The translations under genes were made by a program, and so were the position numbers. This document shows, one piece after another, positions 37,445-49,523 of a DNA stretch of 64,000 nucleotides (positions within the stretch are counted from its first letter, which is position 1; every line of letters starts with the position of its first letter). Under the pieces are notes generated by a model. That model was given only the letters and a program-made list of their open reading frames with translations, did no database searches and had not been told where the DNA came from. Source of the DNA: Eumeta japonica (lineage: Eukaryota; Arthropoda; Insecta; Lepidoptera; Psychidae); assembly GCA_005406025.1 (NCBI GenBank), contig BGZK01001562.1, positions 1-64,000 of the forward strand, given 5' to 3'.

Positions 37445-38057
37445 AAATTGTTTAAAGCCATTATGAATGGTAAAAGTGTCTCACGACCAAGGTCGGATCC
37501 AGGCTACGAGTCAGGAGCGAGGGGTCACACATATGAGGCTGTTCACGATAAGCGCATTTGGCTATCCATAACGGAGTCCAGATCTCCCCCGTTATGTACG
37601 GCACTGAAAGTTGGGTATGGCAGAAGAAAAATGAAAATAGAATCAATGTGGTGGTGATGCGATCACAGCGTAGTATGTGTGGAGTGTCTTTGGAAAATAG
37701 ATCTGGGATCAGGGATGTTAGAGAGAAGTGTGGTTTGAAAGAAGATTTAGTGTCTACAGTAGAAAAAGGTATGTCGCGGAGGTTTGGCCATCTTGGAAAA
37801 GATGAATTAAAGTAGGCTGACAAAACAAATCTATAGAGGGAATGTGTATGATGGAAATGTCGGCAAGAGTCGTCCTAAAAAATCCTATGCAGAACCAAGT
37901 TGATGGTATATTAAAAAAGTGCCAAAGTTTAAACATCTGAAACCGACAATCTTACATGAAAAGATTGATGGATGTAAGTGAACCAAAAGAGATATGCAAA
38001 GACCGTACCGTGTGGAAATCTAGTCCCTGTCTACCCTTCTTGAAAATACGCGTGAAT
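37445..38057 (+). mobile_element. 5'-truncated LINE copy with 10-bp target duplication
   Basis: Plus-strand C-terminus of the same LINE as at 2385: M-N-G-K-S-V-S-R, then L-A-I-H-N-G-V, M-Y-G-T-E-S-W-V-W-Q-K-K, R-F-G-H-L and M-K-R-L-M-D-V-S-E, ending 'ctacccttcttgaaaatacgc'. About 70 bases at 37485-37555 ('ggatccaggctacgagtcagg') interrupt the frame and share 'ggatccagg' with 50269. Flanks 'ttatacagtg' at 37435-37444 and 38058-38067 are identical. The right flank is also the start of the pogo element at 38063. Confidence 0.85.
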
Positions 38058-38062
38058 TTATA

Positions 38063-38591
38063 CAGTGGAATCTCAATAACTCGAACCTCGTTAAGTCGAA
38101 AAAAATTTACATTCCCTTCCGATGAACCACTAAATACTCGGTATCTCTAATTATTTAAACTTTGTAACTCGAACAAAATGTTATTTCCCTACGAAGTATT
38201 GATAATACATGTTTATACTCTATAACTCGGATTTCAAAAAGGAGACTCCGTAAGTCGTAGTTGGTAAAATATAATGACGTCTTACTTGGCATTCCCCGAA
38301 ATAATAGCAATAAATTCCAAGATGAATGTTCGGGTTCGGGGCTTCTAATCTATTGTTTTTGTTTTGTGCACGTGCAATGAATGAATACATTCATGAAAAT
38401 TTCTAAGTAATACAGCTGTGAACGTTATGTTTGTTCTGTTATATTTGATTTTTTTAGTGTACAGTTTACTTCGTAAGTCGAAATTTCAGCAGTTAAGTCA
38501 TATGTATCTTGAAGTTCTTGTTAAGTCGAAAACTCGTTAACTCGAATTTTTTTGCATTTCCTTTGACATTTGAATTATTGAGATTCTACTG
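38063..38591. mobile_element. Pogo/Tigger-type MITE
   Basis: Begins 'cagtggaatctcaataactc' and ends 'aattattgagattctactg', a terminal inverted repeat of over 20 bases with few mismatches. TA duplications flank it (38061-38062 and 38592-38593). The motifs taactcgaa and aagtcgaa recur near both ends. These are pogo-family traits. No transposase frame is present, so it is non-autonomous. Confidence 0.8.
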
Positions 38592-39362
38592 TACTAATAT
38601 TCGTTTCTGTGGACATATTTTATAACATAAATACTAAAAATTATATCAAAATGTTCATTATTACATATGAAAAAATGTAGTACGGAACATCAAACGCGCA
38701 AATCCGATTCACCCTGTTCGTTTTTTTTTTAATACCATAATGGAATAAATAGTTGGTTTTAGAAGCAAAGATTATATAAACGACCATAATTTAAGAGAAA
38801 ATGAAAGAGATATATAAAAAAATAGTTCGTCCTTTACACATTCCGACTTAACTGGTTCTCCACTACCGCCCCCTATAATAAAATTTTCAAACCCAAATCT
38901 CAGGGCGCAGGCGCGTCACAGGGTCGTCGACTCTAATTTCACTCTAATTAATGACGCTGCCACAGATTGCCACGCCATTGTTTATTCGGTCAGTGTACCG
39001 GCGGCCATTGTGGCGCGTCCTGTTTTGCGCCGGCATTGTTCTGGAGGACACGCTGTAACGCGAAACTCACGCGAAACGGTGACAATTAGAAGATAAAGAA
39101 GACTGTAATACTATATCTGAGTTGTGAAGCCTTACAGGGGATTAGGTGTATGTAGATCAAAGTAAAAATTTTTAGAATTGGCCACTTAGAAACTGTACAA
39201 TAATAAGACATATTTAAATTTAAAAAATGGAACTCTATGCCAGCCTGTGTATGTCTTTGTATATTGCATTCATACATCATTTATTTTTGAAAATTGGCGC
39301 CAAAAGAGAAATTATTTCTCTAACGTTAATTCAGGAATTTATCGCGAAGAAAATTTTTGTGC
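38592..39362. other. Spacer with GC-rich patch 38900-39065
   Basis: The patch holds 'cgccattgttt' and 'cggcggccattgtggcgcg'. It could be regulatory DNA. No gene. Confidence 0.35.
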
Positions 39363-40312
39363 AATGAGTTTTTATGACTTTCGTTCCCATTTAAGCCAAC
39401 ATGAAAGTCATAACAGACTTTGGCTGACCTTTCATGTTGAAGCTCAATCCCTTGTCCCTGTTAATAACTGATTCAACTAGTTTAAACGTGATCGCACTAA
39501 TCTGACTGACGATCTGCGTGAGGGATGTCCTACGGCGGCGATCGAAGACAACATTAGTGCTTTGCGGCTCACGATAAAGAGTGACCTACCAGCAGATTTG
39601 GATAAACTTAGTTATCGGTGTGAGTCAAGTGCATATAATCCTCCATGAATACTTGAGTTCAGAAAACTTTATACTCGGTGGACACCTCATAATTTGACCG
39701 ACGCTCATAAACTCCGTCGTATTAATTGGTGTCGCGAAATGATGCAAAGATTTGTCGATGGTGTTTCAAATGCAGTGTATGACATGGTTATAAGTGACGA
39801 AAGCTACATTTTATGTTACCATTCGGATAAAAAAAATAGACTGCTCAGTAGGTGTTTCCTTTCGACTAAAGTAAAAACAGGTCAAAGCGTCGGAAAAAGA
39901 TGTTGACCTCTTTCCTCGGAATGATGGGTTATTAAGCAACAATTGTTGTAGAAGATGAGAAAACAGTCACTGCAGACGGGTACACTAATAACTGTTAGCC
40001 TCTTATTTTGGAAAATGTTCGGGAAAAACGATCTCGCAGTAGGATTCTCCTTCATCATGACAACGCCTCACCACATACCGCTCGACAAACAACTAACTAT
40101 TTGGGGACGTTAGGTATAGAAATACTAGATCACCCGCCTTACAGGCTGTAAGTTACAGCCCCGACCTGATACCGTGCCAGTTTTATTTATATCCTAAAAA
40201 AAAAGCAAAACTTCAAGGAAAATGGTTTTCGGACGGCGAAGAAACAGTGACTGCATATGAAAAGGGCGTCGAAGCGATCCCTAAGTGCGAGTTCCATCGA
40301 TTGCAGTGATCT
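39363..40312 (+). pseudogene. Mariner transposase, degraded
   Basis: Mariner transposases cut and paste DNA with a DD34D triad. Remains in order: M-S-F-Y-D-F-R (N-terminus, 39363), F-K-R-D-R-T-N-L-T-D-D-L-R, W-T-P-H-N-L-T-D-A-H, W-C-R-E-M-M-Q-R-F, S-D-E-S-Y (first Asp kept), H-H-D-N-A-S-P-H-T-A (second Asp kept), L-D-H-P-P-Y, and P-D-L-I-P-C-Q-F-Y-L-Y-P where the third Asp is Gln. In-frame stops at 39469, 39478 and 39646 and frameshifts near 39900 and 40150 kill it. The end after P-K-C-E is deleted. Terminal repeats were not found. Confidence 0.9.
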
Positions 40313-40319
40313 TTAAGAT

Positions 40320-41325
40320 CTCAACTGAGTTGAGTAAGAACTCAACTATTTTGAAAAACAATAATAATAGAAAAAACTAACTAGTTTGCTCTCTTTTTTA
40401 TTTTCTAAGGACTTTTAGTTTGACGCACATAGTGTGTATATTTTTTTAGTATATTAATTATTGTATATAAATCCAATATTAACTCTGTTATATTCATCAA
40501 GTGTACCTGTTAATTAAAGTATGATATAAGGTCAGTTTTTGGTGGTAAATTAAATAACGTAATTATAATTGTAATTAAATTATAATAAAATTACATAATA
40601 GTATTTTAAAATTACTTCGTGGACCTGATATAGAATTATAGGTGATAAAAGTGACACTGATCCCACAAATGTATTTCAATACATAGCTTAAGGTCATGTA
40701 AAACAATTTCCAATGAAATGAAAATTAGATTACAATTACGAATCATGTCTATTAAGATATGTAAATAAACGAAATATAAATTTAATTTATGACAGAAAGT
40801 CAATCGAAACAAAGCAGTGTTAAATGACAACTTTCATAGTTAAAACAAAATATTTATTTGATTGTGTTATTAGTCGTAGATATTGTCGACAAACGATTTC
40901 GACGTTTAGTGAATATTTGTAAGGGCAGAGATGAGAGTGATTTCGTATCCAAGCACACATATTAGTGTTGTATCAATTAATGAAGTCTATTAAAAGTGAA
41001 ACGTCAAAGTTGATTTGATTCCGAGGAGAACTATGACTCAATAAAATAACAAAGTAATCTAGACTTTCAAGAGAAATAAGAATGTATTAAAATCCAGTAC
41101 AAAAAGAGTTTCAAGAATCACTTCATATCTTATTTAGATCCTTTATTAGGAATCAAAAAGTCTAGAAATAGCAATAACGACCAATCCGACGACAGAATAC
41201 GGTTCCGTTGTCGACTGTGACTTCTACATTGAGCATGACGCTTAATTAATTTATGACCTAACTACTTTGTTTGCTATTCAATTTTGACTAGCACGGTTTA
41301 TAGTTATATTATATTACAGGACTAT
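40320..41325. other. AT-rich spacer, no gene seen
   Basis: May include the 3' end of the mariner. No inverted repeat could be matched. Confidence 0.5.
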
Positions 41326-41330
41326 TACAT

Positions 41331-41610
41331 ATTACGAGCTTAGTGGTGAAGAGTGTAGCCTCCGAACCAAGATATCGTGTTCGATCCCATCCACGCGTAA
41401 AATGCGGAACGAGTTTTCGACTTAAGGAAAATTAAAAGCACTCGTTCCTAAAACGCATTAAGCCTTCGGTCTCGGACGCTGCCATCGTTCTGGTGGCGGT
41501 GGTCGTTGCGGCCCCCTACCCGCGCCGAGCCGGCGTAGGTCCCGGTCCCTTGATCTCAAACGAAAAGATTGTGGGACGGCTCGGTGCATCAATGGGACGA
41601 TCTAAGCCTG
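41331..41610 (+). mobile_element. tRNA-derived SINE, near complete
   Basis: Head with A box 'gagcttagtgg' (about 41337) and B box 'tgttcgatccc' (about 41379) at tRNA spacing. Then 'aacgagttttcgacttaagg', 'gccttcggtctcggacgctg', the GC-rich 'gttgcggccccctacccgcg' and 'aagattgtgggacggctcgg'. RNA polymerase III transcription from the boxes is expected of the class. The partial copy at 1-115 is the same family. Confidence 0.75.
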
Positions 41611-41814
41611 TCATTACATTAGAAATTACATGAAACAGCGCATTTGACCGGATACACCCTCCATAGCGACTATTATTTATATTTCATATCTTTGTTTCTC
41701 ATAGGCATAGTTTAGCATTCACGTCGTGTATGTATATAATAAAATTATACGCATATATTATGTGTGTATAGGTATTTGTTCTTACGCTCCAAAATGGCTT
41801 TGATAGTCTAGACC

Positions 41815-42008
41815 GAATGTGGGCAACCACTGGCCCGATGTAAGATTCGATCTGGCTCGCGAGACATTTTGAAAAATTTCATGTCTGACATCTATCGCTA
41901 GAAATTATGAATAATACTATAAAATGCACTACTTTTTGAACGCGGCCCGTGAATGTACTTGCACACTAAAGTTTGACCAATAATATGTCAAAGGTAGCCC
42001 ATACCTGG
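41815..42008. mobile_element. hAT-like MITE with 8-bp target duplication
   Basis: Starts with 'gtgggcaaccactggcccg' and ends 'gtcaaaggtagcccatacctgg', imperfect inverted ends of the gggcaacc type. Flanks tctagacc (41807-41814) and cctagacc (42009-42016) match at 7 of 8 positions, the duplication length of hAT elements. The same element in shorter form is nested at 55053. Confidence 0.7.
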
Positions 42009-42344
42009 CCTAGACCTTAGAGCACATATCAGACGCGTTTTTTGACAGGCATTTTCATAAGACCCCCACCATGTAACGTCATTCAGTTTAAATATGAAAT
42101 ATTTCTCTGGCAGTAAAATTCATACAAGGATATTAAACATTTAAATTAGTTTGACATATCGTTAGACAGAATTAGAGAAATATGTATTTCACGTAGATGC
42201 TACTTAATTTTATTGCGTAAGCAAACCTTCAACTCGATCGTATCGAAATTAATCATTCGATATCCATTTTGTGACGAATAACATCGAACGATTTTAGATA
42301 CACGATATTATGCTATAAACTTACGATTTGTCCGATAGACGCGT

Positions 42345-42610
42345 GATTCGATACGGCGGCTAACTACACGGTTAATCGAGCTTCACCTATACAATCGATG
42401 CATCGATTCCCCGTAACGATTCAACGGCCGGCCATTGTCGATTGGACACAATGGCCGCCGTCCGCATCCCGCGATTGTGGCGACCTAGTGATCCGTGCGC
42501 GGAAGTGTCCATTACTGGGCGTACCAACACCGCGCGTTCGGACGCCGGACTGTTGGCAGCGGAACGCTTAAGGCCGTGGTCGGTCGAGTGTCCGACGAAA
42601 ACAAGCATGC
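42345..42610. promoter_or_regulatory. CpG-rich block, possible regulatory region
   Basis: CpG-rich with two GGCCATTGT arms in inverted orientation (about 42429-42455) and paired atcgat at about 42396. The open frame on the minus strand has no domain. Promoter identity is a guess from composition and motif pairing. Confidence 0.25.
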
Positions 42611-43248
42611 GCACTTAGTGACATTATTTACAGACTGTTCTTATCTATTTTGAGAGGATAGGAACGAGTCACTCAAAAATTTTGTTAGGCCATCGAAATT
42701 TGTATCGTCACGCCTGTCGGGCGAATAGGTGATCGACAATATTTCATAAATGTGCTTGAGACACGTGTTTTGTAAATATAAGGAATACTTCAGTTGTACG
42801 CCATATCGATATTAACCGACTGGGGAGTGGGAGGGTGTTGTGTTTGTCAGACTTTGCGTGTGCGTATACATAAATTGCGTCTAAAATGTTGCAGACAGTA
42901 CATGAATCCATGCAACTGTTACCGTGAATGAGTTTAAATTATAACCGTTTCGATATCATACATTTTCTAAGAGATAATTGACATCACAATCCGTTTAATG
43001 CTACGAATAATGCGCTTGAGAGTGCACTAAATGCGCTAAAGAGTGACAGTTTGGCTTTCGTATCGTGTAAAAATCTATATGTTGTTGACAGTTTACTACA
43101 ATCACAAAACTTTATTTTATTCAATAAGTATACAACTTTTCTATTGATTCCTGCCTCGAATAAACATTTATTTTGTACGCATGTATGAAATTTATATATT
43201 AAAAAGGGATAATAAATGTATTGACAAAATCTAAATCCTTATACATTT

Positions 43249-43266
43249 ATATATATATATATATAT
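43249..43266. repeat. Short TA microsatellite
   Basis: Nine ta/at units. Confidence 0.85.
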
Positions 43267-43369
43267 AATTAAAATGGTTTTCTTTATCACACGGTCAAGT
43301 AAAAACTACTGAACGTATTAGTACGAGACTATTACGAATCAATGCGGTATGTAGGTGGTCATAATCTAT

Positions 43370-43830
43370 TTTACTATTATAAACGTAAAAGTATTTTTTT
43401 TTGTATGTTTATCAGACGCTAACAGCTGACGGATTGTAATCAAACTTTGCATAAAGGTAGATTTTATCCTTGAGTAGAATCACTTTTATTAAAAAAAAGT
43501 GTGTAAATATTTAAAAAGTGTGTAATTATCAGTGAAAAAGAATAATTTATTAACCCTAATACCAATACCCAACGTAGAATCAACGTGGCTATGGGATGGG
43601 TATTGGATTTAAGAGCGGGTTTGGAATCGGACTCGATAGAATTGACGTCGAGATTAAGACCGTCACCGATATCGGGATTGACATCGAGATAGCGCGATAT
43701 AAAAGACGAAGAATTCAATTCATGTTTACAGGAGCGAAATCGCTGACATTTTTGAAACTTGAATAAAAAAACAATAATTCCTAAATTTTAATTTACGCCC
43801 AGCGAAGCGGACGGCGACATCTACTGCTAA
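43370..43830 (+). repeat. Lepidopteran repeat with purine tract and 'gcgaagcgga' end
   Basis: Starts 'ctattataaacgtaaaagta', followed by 'cagacgctaacagctgacggattgtaatcaaact'-type sequence (only partly conserved). It has a degenerate gaatcggactcg tract at 43610-43690 and ends 'acgcccagcgaagcggacgg'. It resembles the repeats at 1290-1515, 60690-60960 and 63245-63860. Confidence 0.5.
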
Positions 43831-45712
43831 TATAAAATGATGACGACTTCCTTTCGAGTTAACGTCGAATTCACGTTTCTCTATTTTTCTCATTACACTG
43901 TACAGTCATAGCGAAGTTGAAACGGTATCGGTGAGGGCCCGTATGAACGCGGAGTGAACGACTGACTGTCTAACCCGCGAAATGAACTCATATCGGCACG
44001 GTGCGACAGAGTGTAGTGGTCACGCATCACGTAATATGCGATATGTAAGCAAAGTTTGATCCGTTTAACGGTTAAAACGGCTCAATTTCATATTTTATAG
44101 GTTGCTTGTTTTACACGCATCGTATTCGCTTGAACAAATGACGCAAAGTCGACAATTGACAACACTAAGAAAACGTTGTCGCAATGATATCGCTATCGAT
44201 GCGTAGCACTTCACTGCGCTAATGTGACATGCACTTCCGTACGTAGCACCCACACGTCGCATCGGCAATGAGTTAATATCTGTTATTTTATTAGCGCCTA
44301 TCACAGCAATAGAAGAAGCTAATAACAATTAGCATAATCGGATAGCTGGTGTATCGGTGGTGAAATTTATCATTGAATAACGTCACTTAGATCATTATGA
44401 TAGTCACAGTTTGGCACTACGACAGACACAAAAATCACTAATTTATCGATTTTTCCCATATACAATAAATAACCTATACTTATACAAATATAACTTTCAG
44501 CTTTGCCGTTATCGAGGGTAAATAGAAAAAAAAAAGTAAATCAGATATTCACAATCTTCTACTGAACGCCCTCACCCTATTTTCAAAAAGCCCTTCGTAA
44601 CTTCCCTCCGTCCAAAATAAAATCTGACAATATCCGTCCTGTCTGAAAATACAGAAATAGCGCTGAGGACGCTCACATCACGCACACTTACCAATACCGA
44701 CTTCACTATTTTACTTGTGAAAACATTATCCATTGCCGTTTTCGTATATCAACTCACCTTGGTAATGTAAAATTAAAGCAGCAATGGATTGAAATTATAT
44801 CTAATTAGAAGCAAGCCAAATAATACGGTAGTAGAAAATGCGCAGGAGTGCAACACCGCACTAATGTGGGGAACGAATAAACAGATGTGCGTTGCGAGGG
44901 GTGAACAAGAGACAATGGGTATCGATCTTTCAACATCGCACGCGCTTATCGATCATTGTAGTGTAATGCGGTGTAGGGTAACGAACGTTATCGATTTGCT
45001 TTATTTTGACGAATAATTATAATATAAATAAACTGGTAGATATGAATAAGTAATTACTTTTGTATATATATTTACTATAACCTTTTCTCCTACGACTACA
45101 TAAGACCTTTGTTTTTCTCATAGCGAAAATTATGATTATTAACTTCTAGGTCTTTGTATCACTTTAGAAGTCTCGTTATTATTAATATAAATATCTAGTT
45201 GTCGCTTCTATTAAAAGATGATCTGAGAGTCATTTTTGTTTAAGTCAATTTTGAATTCATGAAATCGACAAAAATTGATTTATACTAAATGTTCAATAAC
45301 GATAAATTGTTTTTAGCTTGGATAGTAATTATTGTTATTGATGCGATAACGATATAATAAAATATATTTCTTTTAAATGTGAATATGAAGATTGCTTAAT
45401 TTTCAAAGTTTTTATGAGAAGAAACTGTATCTTATTTCAAATTTCATCGAGACAGAAATATATACCAAACTACCAATGCCCAACATTAAACAATGTAAAT
45501 AAATAAACATGATAAAACATTAGTTATTATTACAAAATCATATGTTATTATAATATTAAGATATGCGGTTCGCGTTCTGCTGGTTTTATTTTCTGTATCG
45601 TTTCTTCCATGTGCTTGTTTCAATTTATTATGTTTTTATTTTCATATCCAAAATATATGAATTAAAGAATTCAAATAAAAACAGTCGAGATACGAATCAG
45701 TACGGCTCGCTC
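43831..45712. other. Spacer, no gene seen
   Basis: A cluster of three atcgat motifs at 44918-44995 may be a DREF-type promoter signal. Otherwise AT-rich with no domain in any frame. Confidence 0.45.
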
Positions 45713-46640
45713 TCAATTTTGGCCTTTCAATTTTTCTTTAATTTTGGGCAGTAAGTGAAAAACGCACGATGCTAAGTCAGGAGAATATGATGGGTCAGGC
45801 AGGATAGACACATTATTAGAATTAAAAAAATCGAGTGTTGTGGTGGACGTGTGCGGCACGGCGTTGTCGCGGTGCCAAAGAAGGTGGCCGATTCCTGATT
45901 TCGATCTCTTGTCACATCCAGCTGATAACACTTCCGGGGACAAACTATCACACACCACTCAGAATTGACTGTCTTTTAATCGTCTTAAACACTAGTGTAC
46001 CAGTATGACCGGTCTTACAAGAAAACCGGTTTTGTTGGTTGTGGCTCATTTTCAAGGCACCGTACGGTCGATTATCGCTATATTTCGGGGTCTTAGTTGT
46101 ACAGCCATGTTTCGTCATCTATATGTATATTGTATACGTGTTTTTTTCACGCCTTCGTCAAATTTCTCCACCATAAATCGGCACCAATTTACTATTTACA
46201 ATTTACAAAAAATACCCAGCTGTATTTCCGCTGGTCGATCGGTTTGTGCAGCACCCATTTCGAACAACGCTTAAATACGAAGAATAGGATAATCGTGAAT
46301 AAAGATTTGCATCGCTGCTGATCCATTATCTAGTTCTCGCTCAAGCACTACATATGTAATTCTTCGGTTCTCTTAGATCAATTGTTCAACTGCTTGAACA
46401 TTTTCTTGAGTGACTGCGTTTGGCATTCGACCTGCCCCCCTCCATCTGCAAAACTTCTCCGTCCTCTTTTAAACTCAACAAATCAATTAAAAACTTTGTT
46501 CGTTAACAAGCACACTCACCAAAAGTAGTGACCAGAAGTTCGTAACATTCTTGGGGTTCTAAACCTTTTTTGTATCATCATAAACCGTAGCATGAAAATC
46601 ACACATCGATTGACTTCCATTGTTGTAAGCAAATTTTCGC
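45713..46640 (-). pseudogene. Second mariner-like transposase, degraded
   Basis: Minus strand, reading down from about 46640. Scattered over frames: E-N-V-Q-A-V-E-Q-L-I and N-R-R-I-T-Y (N-terminal helix-turn-helix region), D-D-E-T-W-L-Y-N (first catalytic Asp kept), R-D-N-A-V-P-H-T-S (second kept), and Y-S-P-D-L-A-S-C-V-F, where the third Asp is Val, then P-K-I-K-E-K-L-K-G. Many stops and shifts. It differs clearly in sequence from the mariner at 39363, so it is a separate lineage. Confidence 0.85.
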
Positions 46641-46644
46641 CAGA

Positions 46645-47987
46645 TTTTCACAGAAACAAGCATTTTAAGAAAAAAAATAATTGAATTTAAATATCTCCTA
46701 TTTTTAAACTTAAGACTACACAACCAGCATTTACGATAGTGTGTAACTTGCCAGTATCAAATTACCGAGTAAAGGGTATCTAATTACGTTTAACATTCCC
46801 CTCGCATACGTGAAGTGTAACGGAAGTTGAATCTATAGTAAATAAAAAAAATCAAAGCCAACAACGTCAGACTTCCGACTTGACACTCACAAGCGATATA
46901 TCAAATCGTAACTAACGAGTAGATATCGTTATTAAACAGGGACTTCGACACGTCGCAATGTGTTCGTTTACAGATACGAATGAATCAGTGCAGAGGCGAG
47001 AGCGCTGCGGTTAAGTATTTGTCGTTCACCACAAAACCGCGTTCGCTTTTGATTACGCATCGTTTATAAATATACACTAGAAATGTTATTAAATATTTAT
47101 AGTTTTAATATAACAGTATAACGAATTTAAAATGTTTTGTAAATAAAAATATAGTCCCTTGAGCGGTATGTCATAGCGATCAAGCTCGGGCATACTGGCC
47201 ACGTTATTCACAGTAACAAGCTAAATGCAGTTTATGGTTTATGCGTCATTTGCAAACAGACTGCTCGATCAGAAAGATATACAATATAAATTTAGAATAT
47301 ACATGTAGTAACTTTATATATTTAAAATCTAGACGTAAGATCCAATTCTTCAAGATATGCATATTGTCATACTTTGATCATAACCTTCCCACAATCTGTT
47401 GCTTCCGATTGAGGGACATAGAGTTTGATTTCGCCAAGTGCAGGTTAGAAGGAACGTCGACGACTATAAACCGACAACGACCATTCGACGAGGTCGTCGG
47501 CTAACGTGCCTCGCGAGTCACAAAACGAGTTGTTTATTTTGAATCGATTTAGAAACACACCGATCAATTCGCTTTAGGTCTATGGTTAAATTCTAAGGAG
47601 TTCAACCATAGGTAATCATATATAATCAACTATAGGTTCAAGCATAGCAGAAGGTAATCCTAATTACATAGAAATCAACGCTATCATAATATCAGCGACC
47701 GACAATAACAACTGAACACTGTCTTCAATCTCTGGACTGGAAGCAATCTGCCTAATTATAACACCTCTCAAAATAAACCACAGACAGACAATACACGGAA
47801 GCTTTCACATTAGCTCTTTCTCAAATTATCTATGAAAATTTATTATATGTAAAAATAAATTAGAAATGTTTAAAAGAAATAGTAGTCGACATAAACTCAA
47901 TACCAGAAATTAAAATAAACTGATTTCACATGTTAGTCGACTAAGTAGTCATTCATTCTCCATTCATTTGTACTCTGTGTGCGCATA
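46645..47987. other. Spacer, no gene seen
   Basis: Nothing recognised. The open frame at 47241-47504 lacks a domain. Confidence 0.5.
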
Positions 47988-48119
47988 TTCAATGAGATCC
48001 CTGTAAATATACAAGACTTACCCCTATATAAATTTAAGAGTGTTATTAAACAATCACTCAGTAAAAAAGGGTATTATACAATTTCTGAGTATTTAGAAGA
48101 CAAATGTCCAAAGGCATAA
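47988..48119 (+). pseudogene. LINE C-terminal remnant
   Basis: A 43-residue open run F-N-E-I-P-V-N-I-Q-D-L, then Y-K-F-K-S-V-I-K-Q-S-L and Y-Y-T-I-S-E-Y-L-E-D, ending in TAA. The pattern (L-P, spacer, F-K-x-x-h-K, Y-x-h-x-E-Y) is the usual extreme C-terminus of jockey-like LINE polymerases. Nothing upstream is readable. Confidence 0.55.
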
Positions 48120-48380
48120 GCGGCTCGACTTCTTATCGGGCTGTTACATCCTTAAAGGTTTTGTATTTGTTTTGGCTAGGTATAAGCAAATTAGAAAAAG
48201 CTACCCTTAAGTTTCTTGTTCGTTCTTCTTGAGGGAAAAATGCCTTCCGAACGAGCGGTAAAGTGTAAATTCGCAAAAAATTATGACCTATTTCAAGTGT
48301 TATTTTGTAACCTATGATATTTTGCCTTTGAATTTGAATTACGACTCTGCCTGTAATCGGAATTCTAATATGCGACACTA
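48120..48380. repeat. Repeat related to 60345-60680
   Basis: 'aaaaagctacccttaag...gaacgagcggtaaa' parallels 'aaaaagctaccctcgat...gcgagcgagcggtgaa' at 60353. Possibly the 3' UTR of the LINE whose end lies just before it. The open frame here on the minus strand is a shadow. Confidence 0.45.
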
Positions 48381-49450
48381 AAAAATGAACCGAATACCGG
48401 TTCGCCTGCAGGCGAAACCGTAGCCGGGGGTTAGTCGATTACCTCGGAGCAAACATTTACCTCGCCGGTGCCTCAAACAAGTTCATAATGCGAGTACCGT
48501 TAGACAAACTTCCTCGTGCGTGGCTTCAGCGTTGTCAACGCACTTTACGAGCAGGTGCCGCGTGCACCTTCTACTCGAGATTTGTTAGATAATTTTTAAG
48601 CTTTTCTCTTTTTAGTGTCATCGCACCGAATATAATTCAGGGACGGAGAAAGTCAAGTTCGAGCCGTTCGTTTAGAGAGGGTTCCGTATTATGAAACATC
48701 GCGTCGGTCCTTGGTGGAATTGGGCAATACTTTTCATAGGCATTTTTCCTATTGTCGACCATTTTATGTTTCTCGTGGGGATTTAAATTTAGTTTCGCTT
48801 TTCTCTTTAAGTTATTTTCTTCAAGAATATTGTATTTCTTTAAGAACGTTCCGTATTTCTTTTAATTTTGATCTCAGTTTTTAGTTTCGATGATAATGTG
48901 ACAACGCTCGATTTTAGTATATTTTTTTTAAATATGTTTTATACTATACCTTTAAAATTATAAGAAATAAATATTTGTTTTTCTCGAAACAAACCCGTCC
49001 ATTTGAAATGTCATATGATACCAAAGTTTTTGAATTTATTCTTCTTTTGGCATATTAGGAAAATCTGATGATATTTCGAGCATGTTACGAGTACACGCCG
49101 GATTGGTTCAACAGAGTATCAGGACAGCATGCGCAGGAAGCGGTATAAAACATTTATTTTATAACTAGTTTAATGTGCCACGTTGTCATCCAAAAAAGAA
49201 ATAAAGATATCACAATCGTTCCTTAACATTCTACCGAGTACCGGGATACATATAATTGTAGTATAAACGTGACAACATTTATTTTCATAATAATATATAT
49301 ATAGGCGTATAATAGTAAAATAATTTGCATTCATCAAAAAATTGTCATTTATTTACGCTAAAGAAATATAGTTTTTTTCTTCACATTCGCCTACCAAATT
49401 CAGAATTCACACCTATTTACGCTATGTTTTCTACGTAATTGGGTCACCTA

Positions 49451-49452
<2 letters not shown>
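48381..49452. other. Spacer, no gene seen
   Basis: 'gagggttccgtatt' at 48678 is an isolated repeat fragment. Nothing else. Confidence 0.5.

Positions 49453-49520
<68 letters not shown>
49453..49520. repeat. TA dinucleotide microsatellite
   Basis: About 34 uninterrupted ta units, followed by gtatgtatg. Confidence 0.95.

Positions 49521-49523
<3 letters not shown>

Noticed and set aside
37461..37823. 120-codon minus-strand frame
   Set aside because: Antisense shadow of the LINE C-terminus on the plus strand.
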